From contig CAKQTH010000013.1 of assembly GCA_934276635.1 (NCBI GenBank), positions 1-37,657 of the forward strand: a stretch of 37,657 nucleotides of DNA, in the 5' to 3' direction. Shown in pieces: positions 31,201-37,657 of this stretch. A program made the position numbers and the translations under genes. Each line of letters begins with the position of its first letter. Position 1 is the first letter of the stretch. Under the pieces are notes generated by a model. It had not been told where the DNA came from. It made no database searches and worked only from the letters and a program-made list of their open reading frames with translations. Source of the DNA: an uncultured Alphaproteobacteria bacterium (lineage in GTDB: Bacteria; Pseudomonadota; Alphaproteobacteria; RF32; CAG-239).

Positions 31201-31719
31201 TTACAACATCACAAACGCTTCCAGACTGAAACTGCCGTCGAGCAGATACACATACGCCTTGGAACCGACTATTTCAACTTTTACCCTGCGGGTACAAAGT
31301 AGATCCGGATTTTCGGGATATGCCGCCAAAACATCAAGTATTTCGGCGGAATTTCTGCGCTTGTCAAGCACTTTGCTGAGGTATGCCCCTTTAGAATCAT
31401 ATTGATAGATATATACAAAGTATCCATCGACATAAACCTTGCAATCGGCCCAATAAAGCTGCAAAGCTTTCTTTTGGTCCGAAGTTGAATAAACAAGCGT
31501 CTCATAGTCGGAAACATAAACTGTTTTTCCGTTGGAAAGCTTGTGGCGGTCGGCATATTCGCTGCATACAACCGCAGATTCGGGGTTAACCACATAGCCG
31601 CCGTTCGGATCTCTGTAATCGCGATCGCCGTAACCACCATAGTAGTAAGGGCTTCTTCTTTCGCACGAAGACAAAGCAAACACACCGAGCAACAGACAGA
31701 AAATTAAACTCTTTTTCAT
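31201..31719 (-). CDS. Lipoprotein with the paralogous C-SEYA domain (short form)
   Basis: 172 residues. The signal peptide ends in LSSC with Cys19 as the lipid site. A short Tyr/Gly/Arg-rich linker (RSPYYYGGYGDRDY) leads to a domain of about 125 residues containing VVCSEYADR, VYVSDYETLVY, YWADCKVY and VYIYQYDSKG, then LDKRR and RRVKVEI. The same pattern occurs in the next gene. The two Cys (CSEYA, WADC) are conserved in both and may form a disulfide. No known family was recognised. It has its own promoter at 31764-31792. Confidence 0.75.
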   Translation of the reverse strand: MKKSLIFCLLLGVFALSSCERRSPYYYGGYGDRDYRDPNGGYVVNPESAVVCSEYADRHKLSNGKTVYVSDYETLVYSTSDQKKALQLYWADCKVYVDGYFVYIYQYDSKGAYLSKVLDKRRNSAEILDVLAAYPENPDLLCTRRVKVEIVGSKAYVYLLDGSFSLEAFVML

Positions 31720-31763
31720 AATAATTTATTTTATAGGTGAATAATAATTGTTTTATGGCATAC

Positions 31764-31792
31764 ATTTTTATACAGAAAACATATTTTGTCAA
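31764..31792 (-). promoter_or_regulatory. Promoter of the short lipoprotein gene (duplicated upstream motif)
   Basis: TTGACA (31792-31787) and AAAAAT (31769-31764), 17-bp spacer. The 14-nt block AGTTGACAAAATAT and the following T-rich stretch also occur before the paralogue at 33118-33146. Confidence 0.5.
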
Positions 31793-31821
31793 CTGTTTTT
31801 TTGACTAATTTTGCATAACAA

Positions 31822-31851
31822 AAAAGAGAGGCTTTTTAAGGCCCCTCTTTT
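31822..31851 (-). terminator. Terminator after the long paralogue
   Basis: 11-bp stem with one mismatch (31822-31832 with 31841-31851) and six T on the minus strand, just after the stop at 31858. Confidence 0.88.
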
Positions 31852-31857
31852 GAAAGT

Positions 31858-33069
31858 TTAGTACAACCAATAAGTTTCTTCAAGTGACGAATTGATTTCC
31901 ATCGAGACGAAAACCGATGTGTTATAAGTCATCACGGTTATTCGTCTTGCGAAAACATTGTTCAGATTGCTTGGTGGCGACACCAAAACATAGAAACTGA
32001 TCTCGTTTTGTGTGCGGCGGTCAAGCTGCTTGTAAATTTTCATACCATGACTATCTATTGTATAAATATACACATAGTCGTTTCCGGTGAAAATACAGCA
32101 ATCTGCCCAAACCAATCTGATTGCTCTGTAATCATCAATCGGCTGATAAACCAATGTACCATAATCCGAGACATAAGCAGACACATTATCGCAGGCTGTG
32201 TTATATCGGTTGGCATATTCCGAGCAAATTATCGGATTGACAACATTTATAACATAGGGACGATACACCGTATACGGCCGATAATGAGGCATATAAGGCG
32301 GTGGAGGCGGCGGGCCAACAGGTCTTCCGTAATAAGGAACCGGAGGCGGCACGGGATGTCCGACATGATGGTCGTGATGATGTCCGTGTCCGTTCGGTTT
32401 TGGCGGAGGAGGTCCTGCAGGTCTTCCTGTATTCGGATTGTTTGCGTCAGGATTTGCCGGGCGAACTCTGTCGTTGTTTCCGTCATTTCTTGGCGTCACA
32501 CCGCTGGTTCTTGTGGAAGCTCCTTGATTCGGAGTCCTTGTACTGACACCGCTTGATCTGGTGGAAGAACTTTGATTTTGAGTTCTTGTACTAACCCCGG
32601 ATTGCCGATTTGACCTTGAGCTTTGAACCGTAGTTGTTCGTGTGCTCTGTGCAGGTTGCGTATTCCTCGTACTTTGAACCGTAGTTGTTCGAGTAGAGTT
32701 TCCGGTCTGTCGTCTTGTCGTTGTGCTCTGAACCGATGTCGAACGAGAACTTTGAGCCGGCTGAGTATTGCTGCTGCGATAACTCTGCCTTGATGTTCTT
32801 GTCGACTGAACAGATGTTCTTGAGCTTTGCGTTTGAGGCGTACTTTGATAGGTTCGGCTCGAACTTTGGGCTTGTTGAACACTTGTCTGACGAGGTTGGG
32901 CTGCTGCAGATTGACGACTTTGCGTTTGCTGCTGAGATGTCCGAGGTTGTTCGGTTCGTGTACTTCCGCGTGAACTTTGTCCCGACTGCCTTGTGCTTTG
33001 TCCGCAAATGTCACATGGCAAAAGCATAAATGCGCTCAATAAAAAGCACATAAATAAACTTTTCTTCAT
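31858..33069 (-). CDS. Exported Ser/Thr/Gln/Arg-rich protein with the paralogous C-SEYA domain (long form)
   Basis: 403 residues from the ATG at 33069; the frame is open to 33180, but that part lies in the promoter. A signal peptide (MKKSLFMCFLLSAF) is followed by roughly 190 residues of low-complexity S/T/Q/R sequence with repeats such as TTTVQSTR and SGVSTRT. A Pro/Gly/His-rich linker (with HGHHHDHH, a possible metal-binding patch) comes next. The C-terminal domain of about 125 residues is paralogous to the one at 31201: IICSEYANR, YVSDYGTLVY, VWADCCIF, VYIYTIDSHG, LDRR. Possibly a cell-surface or wall-associated protein. The basic, disordered middle could bind acidic polymers. Function unknown; ribosome site weak. 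Confidence 0.7.
   Translation of the reverse strand: MKKSLFMCFLLSAFMLLPCDICGQSTRQSGQSSRGSTRTEQPRTSQQQTQSRQSAAAQPRQTSVQQAQSSSRTYQSTPQTQSSRTSVQSTRTSRQSYRSSNTQPAQSSRSTSVQSTTTRRQTGNSTRTTTVQSTRNTQPAQSTRTTTVQSSRSNRQSGVSTRTQNQSSSTRSSGVSTRTPNQGASTRTSGVTPRNDGNNDRVRPANPDANNPNTGRPAGPPPPKPNGHGHHHDHHVGHPVPPPVPYYGRPVGPPPPPPYMPHYRPYTVYRPYVINVVNPIICSEYANRYNTACDNVSAYVSDYGTLVYQPIDDYRAIRLVWADCCIFTGNDYVYIYTIDSHGMKIYKQLDRRTQNEISFYVLVSPPSNLNNVFARRITVMTYNTSVFVSMEINSSLEETYWLY
32490..33000 (-). repeat. Degenerate in-frame repeats coding the S/T/Q/R-rich region
   Basis: Short imperfect repeats, for example an identical 20-nt block at 32621-32640 and 32672-32691 (51-nt spacing, in frame) and three SGVSTRT-type units between about 32490 and 32610. 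Such repeats can change copy number by slippage without a frameshift. Confidence 0.65.
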
Positions 33070-33117
33070 AATGATTGAATTTAATAAGTTAAACAATAAT
33101 GGATAATTACAGTGCTT

Positions 33118-33146
33118 ATTTTCGTACAAAAAGAATATTTTGTCAA
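33118..33146 (-). promoter_or_regulatory. Promoter of the long paralogue (duplicated upstream motif)
   Basis: TTGACA (33146-33141) and GAAAAT (33123-33118), 17-bp spacer; the block around it matches that at 31764-31792, indicating duplication of gene plus promoter. The 5' leader is about 45 nt. Confidence 0.5.
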
Positions 33147-33204
33147 CTATTTTTTGTGCAAAAAATTGAGTTTTAAGCAAAAATGTGTTGTGTTTTTGCT
33201 CAAA

Positions 33205-33210
33205 TATAAT
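33205..33210 (+). promoter_or_regulatory. -10 element upstream of acrA
   Basis: TATAAT at 33205-33210, about 42 bp before the acrA ATG. No convincing -35 at the right distance, so activation by a regulator is possible. Confidence 0.35.
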
Positions 33211-33251
33211 AGGATTTTCTTAGTTTTTTTGAACATAACAAGGACATGGAA

Positions 33252-34436
33252 ATGAAATATAATAAAGTTTTGATGATGATTGCCACAATTGCTTCTTTAT
33301 CTGCTTGTAAAGAGGAACAAAAAGCTCCGTTTTTGCTGCCGGTTGGCGCTGTTAAGGTTGAGCCTGCTGACATTCCTCTTTCGTTTGAATTCGCCGCAAA
33401 GACTCAAGGCTCGAGAGAGGCTGAAGTCAGAGCTCAGGTCGGCGGGATTCTGCTGAAAAGAAACTATACCGAAGGACAAAAAGTAAACGAAGGCGATATT
33501 TTGTTTGAAATTGACCCTGCCCCGTTTGAAGTCGCACTTTCTCAGGCAGAAGCAAAACTCGAACAAAGCAAGGCTAATCTGACAGCCGCAGAATCGCAAT
33601 GGAAAAGAATCGAACAATTGTTCAAAGAAAAAGTTGTGTCCGAAAAATCACGCGATGATGCAAAAGCCAGCGTCGATTCTCTTAACGCCGCAGTCGCTCT
33701 TGCCGAAGCAGAAGTCAGATCGGCAAAGCTTAACCTTGATTATGCAACCGTAAAAGCTCCGATTTCCGGCGTTACAAGCATGGAAGTTCAGTCAGAAGGA
33801 AACCTTATAAATGTTAACAGCTCGCTGACGACCATAACTCAGCTTGACCCGATATATGTCATATTCTCAGCCTCGGAAAACGATGTTATCAACCTCGGCG
33901 CAAAAATCGAGCAAGGGCTGATATCCAACCCATTTACCAAAAATGAAGGAAAAGTCAGTGCCGTCATCAAATACAGCAACGGCTATGTATATCCGCAGGA
34001 AGGCGAAATCAACTTCATCGACTCTTCGGTTGATCCGTCAACCGGAACGGTCAAAGTCCGCGCAGTCTTCTCCAACCCGCAAAACCGCGTTCTTCCCGGA
34101 CAATTTGTCCGCATCATCATCAAGGGACTGGTCCGCAAAAACGCAATCACGGTTCCGCAAGAGGCTGTTATGCAAAGTTCAAGCGGAACATTTGTATATA
34201 AAATCAATCAAAACAATGAAATAGAAGTTGCTCCGGTTTCAATCGGAATGGTTACTACCGACAAGATGTGGATTATCAATGAAGGACTTTCGGCTGGAGA
34301 TGTTGTCGCTATCAACAATATTATGAAACTCCGCCCGCAAATGAAGGTTAATCCGGTTGTTGTGGAACAGCCGAAAAAGCAGCCCGAACCAAAACCGGAA
34401 GAAGGCGAAAATAACGAAACACCCGCAGAGGAGTAA
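33252..34436 (+). CDS. acrA: RND efflux periplasmic adaptor (membrane fusion) lipoprotein
   Basis: 394 residues. The signal peptide ends in LSAC with Cys19 as the lipid site. The two halves of a lipoyl domain (VRAQVGGILLKRNYTEGQKV and YATVKAPISGVTSM) flank a coiled-coil hairpin (about residues 95-160). Beta-barrel and membrane-proximal domains follow, with NRVLPGQFVRI and ITVPQEAV. The tail is Pro/Glu-rich. The adaptor links the inner-membrane pump to an outer-membrane channel. AAGGA fits the ATG at 33252 better than the one at 33246. acrB follows after 6 nt. No TetR-type regulator is adjacent. Confidence 0.93.
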   Translation: MKYNKVLMMIATIASLSACKEEQKAPFLLPVGAVKVEPADIPLSFEFAAKTQGSREAEVRAQVGGILLKRNYTEGQKVNEGDILFEIDPAPFEVALSQAEAKLEQSKANLTAAESQWKRIEQLFKEKVVSEKSRDDAKASVDSLNAAVALAEAEVRSAKLNLDYATVKAPISGVTSMEVQSEGNLINVNSSLTTITQLDPIYVIFSASENDVINLGAKIEQGLISNPFTKNEGKVSAVIKYSNGYVYPQEGEINFIDSSVDPSTGTVKVRAVFSNPQNRVLPGQFVRIIIKGLVRKNAITVPQEAVMQSSSGTFVYKINQNNEIEVAPVSIGMVTTDKMWIINEGLSAGDVVAINNIMKLRPQMKVNPVVVEQPKKQPEPKPEEGENNETPAEE

Positions 34437-34442
34437 TGCTAT

Positions 34443-37400
34443 ATGTTTTCAAAGTTTTTTATCAACCGCCCTATTTTTGCTACCGTTGTATCTTTGTTGA
34501 TTTTGCTGTCCGGCATTGTTTCGATTGAAGTATTGCCGGTCGAGCAATATCCGGACATTGTAGCGCCGGAAATTCAGGTATCCGCAATATATCCGGGAGC
34601 AACGGCAGAAGTTTTGGCCGACACGGTTGCCGCCCCGCTCGAACAGGCAATCAACGGCGTTGAAAATATGATATATATGTATTCGTCGGCAACCTCAAGC
34701 GGATATCTGACCATCGGCGTTGTTTTTGATATTGGGACAGACCCAGAACAAGCCACGATTGATGTAAACAACAAAATTCAGACCGCGACTTCGCAGCTTC
34801 CGTCAGAAGTTACAAAGCAAGGCGTTACGGTACAGCAAAAGTCTAACAACATCTTGATGATTGTGACAATGCAGTCCAAAAGCGCTCAATATGACACCAT
34901 ATATGTCAGCAACTATACTTTGCTTAATGTTATTGATGAAATTAAGAGAATTAAGGGCGTCGGCGATGCGTCTTTGTTTGCGTCTCAAGACTATTCTATG
35001 CGAATTTGGATAAGTCCGGACAAGCTTGCCGACCTGAATATGACCTCAACCGATGTTATTTCCGCGCTTCAGGAACAAAACTCTCAGTTTGCGGCCGGAC
35101 AATTCGGGCAACAGCCGATTGACGGATACGAGCCGTACACATACAGCGTAAACACCAAAGGCCGCCTGATAGACAAAGAAGAATTCGGAAACATTATTTT
35201 GCGCACTGCTCCTGACGGAACAGCCATTGTCCGCTTAAAAGATGTTGCCAGAATTGAACTCGGAGCAAAAGATTACAGCGTTACCGCGCAATACAACGGC
35301 CATGATACGGTTGCTTTTCCGGTATATCTGCAGTCGGGAGCAAACGCGCTTGAAGTTTCAAATCAGGTAAAAGCCACCATGGAAAGACTTTCAAAAAGTT
35401 TTCCGGAAGGCATCACCTATTCAATTCCGTACGATACGACAATTTTCGTAAGAACCTCAATCGGCGAGGTTTTGCATACTTTTGTTGAAGCGGTATTTTT
35501 GGTAATTTTGGTAGTTTATTTGTTCTTGCAGAATTTCAGAGCAACGCTTATTCCGATTTTGGCGGTTCCGGTTTCGATTATCGGCGCGTTCACCGGAATG
35601 TATGTTTTGGGATTTTCCATCAACCTTTTGACCTTGTTCGGCCTTATTCTGGCAATCGGTATCGTGGTCGATGACGCGATTATCGTGCTTGAAAATGTCG
35701 AGCGTTTGATGCAAAGTGAACATTTATCGCCGCGAGAAGCCGCCATCAAGGCTATGCAGGAAGTTTCCGGTCCTGTGGTCGCGGTGGCGCTGGTGCTCTC
35801 CTCGGTGTTTTTGCCGATTGCGTTTTTGGGAGGAATGACCGGCGTGATGTATCGTCAATTTGCCGTAACTATCGCAATTTCCGTAATTATTTCCGCATTC
35901 GTCGCATTGTCGCTGACCCCGTCTTTGTGCGCATTGCTAATAAAAGAAAATCACAAAAAACCGGCAAAATTCTTCCAAAAATTCAATGAATGGTTTGAAA
36001 AAATTACAAATTGGTACATTGCCGGCGTTGAATATTTTCTTTCGCACCGCAAAACTGCCATAGCTGGATTTGCCGCGGTTTGCGCCACCATCGGCCTGCT
36101 GTTTATGCGAATTCCGGGCGGCTTGGTTCCGAACGAGGATCAGGGCGCGCTTTTGATGTCATATATGATGCCGCCGGCCTCGTCTCTGCCCAGAACGGAG
36201 AATCTGACCAAAAGCATAATCTCGCAAATTGAGAAAAATCCTAATGTGAAAGATGTTCTAACCGTAAACGGATATAATATGCTTTCAGGCACCAAAAACA
36301 CCTATTCCGCCATCAGCTTTATCGTTCTGACCGATTGGGACGAACGCACGAAAAAGGAACAAGGCGTTGACTATCTGACAAGTGCGTTTAATCAATCCGG
36401 AATGAGCAATCCTGACGGTATCGGCTTTACATTTTCGCTGCCGCCGATTATCGGTATGAGCACGACCGGCGGTTTTGAAGGATATATTCAAAGCAAAACC
36501 GGCGCTTCGTCGGAAGATTTGATGAAAAAGACCGAAGAATTTTTGGCGGAAGCAAACAAGAGCCCTGCCCTTTCCAATGTGAAAACAACATTTGCGGTTG
36601 ACACTCCGCAATACCGTATTGATTTGGATAGAGAAAAAGCCCGCAGCCTCAATGTATCCATCAACAGCATATATACGGTTATGCAATCGACTTTCGGCAG
36701 CCTGTATGTCAATGATTTCACATATTTAGGCCGAAATTTCAGAGTATATCTGCAGTCCGAAAGCCAGTTCCGCAAAACGCCGGACGACTTGCGCTATGTA
36801 TATGTAAAGTCAAACACCGGCACGCTGGTTCCTCTTTCAACATTGATTAAGGTTGAAAGAGTCAACGGGCCGGAGCTGATTAACCGATTTAACATCTTTC
36901 CGGCAGCCAAAGTTATGGGCGATCCGGCGGCGGGATACAGCTCCGGACAAGCAATTGCCGCAATGGAAGAAACCGCACAAAAAGTTTTGGGCAATGATTA
37001 TTCGCTGTCATGGATTGGCTCGGCATATCAGGAAAAATTGGCCGGCGGCGCTTCAACTCAGGCGTTTATGTTCGGTCTGATTATGATATTCTTGATTCTG
37101 TCGGCTCAATACGAACGCTGGTCTCTGCCGTTTGTAGTCATTTTGTCGGTTCCGTTTGCCGTATTCGGCGCCCTGCTCGCCATCTGGATGCGCGGACTTA
37201 ATAACGACCTGTATTTCCAAATCGGATTGGTTACCTTAATCGGTTTGGCGGCCAAAAACGCAATTTTGATTGTTGAATTTGCGGTTTTGAAAGTTGAAGA
37301 AGGACTGAGCTATGCCAAAGCTGCGGTTGCGGCGGCCAGACTCCGCTTCCGCCCGATTGTGATGACATCTCTTGCGTTTACATTCGGCGTATTGCCGCTT

Positions 37401-37562
37401 GCAATCTCAACCGGTGCGGGCTCAGGCTCCCGCCACGCTATCGGTACCGGTATGATTGGCGGAATGATACTTTCAACCTTTGTTGCAACTCTATTTGTGC
37501 CGATGATGTTTGCCATTGTCGGAGAACTGTTCAGCAAAAAGAAAATCAGCCAAGAGGCATAA
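34443..37562 (+). CDS. acrB: RND multidrug efflux transporter (HAE1 family, AcrB-like)
   Basis: 1039 residues, full length. N-terminal FINRPIFATVVSLLI is TM1. Two large periplasmic loops and 12 membrane segments are visible. The proton relay is present: Asp410-Asp411 in GIVVDDAIIVLENVER and Lys938 in AAKNAILIVEFA. The HAE1 pattern (PVEQYPDI, GATAEVLADTVAAPLEQAINGVE) points to drug rather than heavy-metal export. It would work as a trimer with AcrA and a TolC-type channel, not seen here. AGGAG precedes the ATG by about 9 nt; the stop TAA is at 37560. Confidence 0.96.
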   Translation: MFSKFFINRPIFATVVSLLILLSGIVSIEVLPVEQYPDIVAPEIQVSAIYPGATAEVLADTVAAPLEQAINGVENMIYMYSSATSSGYLTIGVVFDIGTDPEQATIDVNNKIQTATSQLPSEVTKQGVTVQQKSNNILMIVTMQSKSAQYDTIYVSNYTLLNVIDEIKRIKGVGDASLFASQDYSMRIWISPDKLADLNMTSTDVISALQEQNSQFAAGQFGQQPIDGYEPYTYSVNTKGRLIDKEEFGNIILRTAPDGTAIVRLKDVARIELGAKDYSVTAQYNGHDTVAFPVYLQSGANALEVSNQVKATMERLSKSFPEGITYSIPYDTTIFVRTSIGEVLHTFVEAVFLVILVVYLFLQNFRATLIPILAVPVSIIGAFTGMYVLGFSINLLTLFGLILAIGIVVDDAIIVLENVERLMQSEHLSPREAAIKAMQEVSGPVVAVALVLSSVFLPIAFLGGMTGVMYRQFAVTIAISVIISAFVALSLTPSLCALLIKENHKKPAKFFQKFNEWFEKITNWYIAGVEYFLSHRKTAIAGFAAVCATIGLLFMRIPGGLVPNEDQGALLMSYMMPPASSLPRTENLTKSIISQIEKNPNVKDVLTVNGYNMLSGTKNTYSAISFIVLTDWDERTKKEQGVDYLTSAFNQSGMSNPDGIGFTFSLPPIIGMSTTGGFEGYIQSKTGASSEDLMKKTEEFLAEANKSPALSNVKTTFAVDTPQYRIDLDREKARSLNVSINSIYTVMQSTFGSLYVNDFTYLGRNFRVYLQSESQFRKTPDDLRYVYVKSNTGTLVPLSTLIKVERVNGPELINRFNIFPAAKVMGDPAAGYSSGQAIAAMEETAQKVLGNDYSLSWIGSAYQEKLAGGASTQAFMFGLIMIFLILSAQYERWSLPFVVILSVPFAVFGALLAIWMRGLNNDLYFQIGLVTLIGLAAKNAILIVEFAVLKVEEGLSYAKAAVAAARLRFRPIVMTSLAFTFGVLPLAISTGAGSGSRHAIGTGMIGGMILSTFVATLFVPMMFAIVGELFSKKKISQEA

Positions 37563-37580
37563 CCTTTAATCACAGGCAAT

Positions 37581-37620
37581 AAAAAACCGCGGGGATTGAA
37601 GCTTCCTGCGGTTTTTATTT
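37581..37620 (+). terminator. Terminator after acrB
   Basis: A stem of about 12-14 bp (37582-37595 with 37603-37616, two G-T pairs), loop of 7, T-rich tail. It closes the acrAB transcript, so an outer-membrane channel gene is not in the same operon. Confidence 0.88.
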
Positions 37621-37657
37621 TCTATAATTTTTTCTTCCTGTTGTTTTATCATATATC

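Noticed and set aside
32496..33014. 172-codon minus-strand frame in the repeat region
   Set aside because: An alternative frame of the S/T/Q/R repeat sequence; the frame with signal peptide and paralogous C-terminal domain is the real one.
1..37657. CRISPR arrays, IS elements or prophage
   Set aside because: No regularly spaced direct repeats, transposase or integrase motifs, or phage structural genes are visible on either strand.

Overview
The window looks like chromosome from a moderately AT-rich, probably host-associated alphaproteobacterium. The evidence is gene order: yceD / rpmF-plsX-fabH-ihfA-merR with bamE divergent, divergent tyrS and anmK, nrdR-nusB, and dusB next to trkA are all alphaproteobacterial arrangements. 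Several of these clusters look collapsed. The riboflavin genes that usually separate nrdR and nusB are absent, ntrBCYX is absent between dusB and trkA, and rplK-rplA stand alone without nusG or rplJL-rpoBC. This suggests a streamlined or rearranged genome. No phage, IS element or CRISPR array is visible.

Layout. 1-1221 (-): the 5' part of a secreted repeat-rich surface protein, open at the window edge, whose promoter spacer contains a run of nine G. 1275-4975 (-): merR, ihfA, fabH, plsX, rpmF and yceD. 5034-10874: bamE, pcrA-type helicase, moxR, DUF58 and a TPR protein. 10934-13373: tyrS and anmK, divergent. 13447-15854 (+): nrdR-nusB-def-fmt in overlapping order, converging on nfo. 16771-17450: two tRNA-Ser genes, a tRNA-Ser 5' half, a terminator and an orphan strong promoter. 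17494-19345 (-): two unrecognised genes. 19413-20687 (-): rplA, rplK and a leader that resembles the L1 binding site. 20721-22948 (+): a small helical protein, a zeta-toxin-type kinase and a HAD phosphatase in one unit. 22955-24083 (-): a short, divergent metK behind a SAM-II/SAM-V-like pseudoknot. 24128-24538: an mntP remnant. 24539-30255 (-): a very tight five-gene operon (membrane coiled-coil protein, dusB, trkA, sir2, HAD). 30406-33069: a lipoprotein-like hydrolase and two paralogous envelope proteins. 33252-37562 (+): an acrAB-type RND efflux pair.

Functionally the window is mostly housekeeping: fatty acid and phospholipid initiation, translation, peptide deformylation, repair, cell-wall sugar recycling, K+ uptake control and tRNA modification. 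The accessory parts deserve most attention: the putatively phase-variable surface protein, the kinase/phosphatase toxin-like operon, the SAM-responsive metK leader and the duplicated envelope protein family. All calls rest on reading the sequence and on known family motifs; no database search was run.
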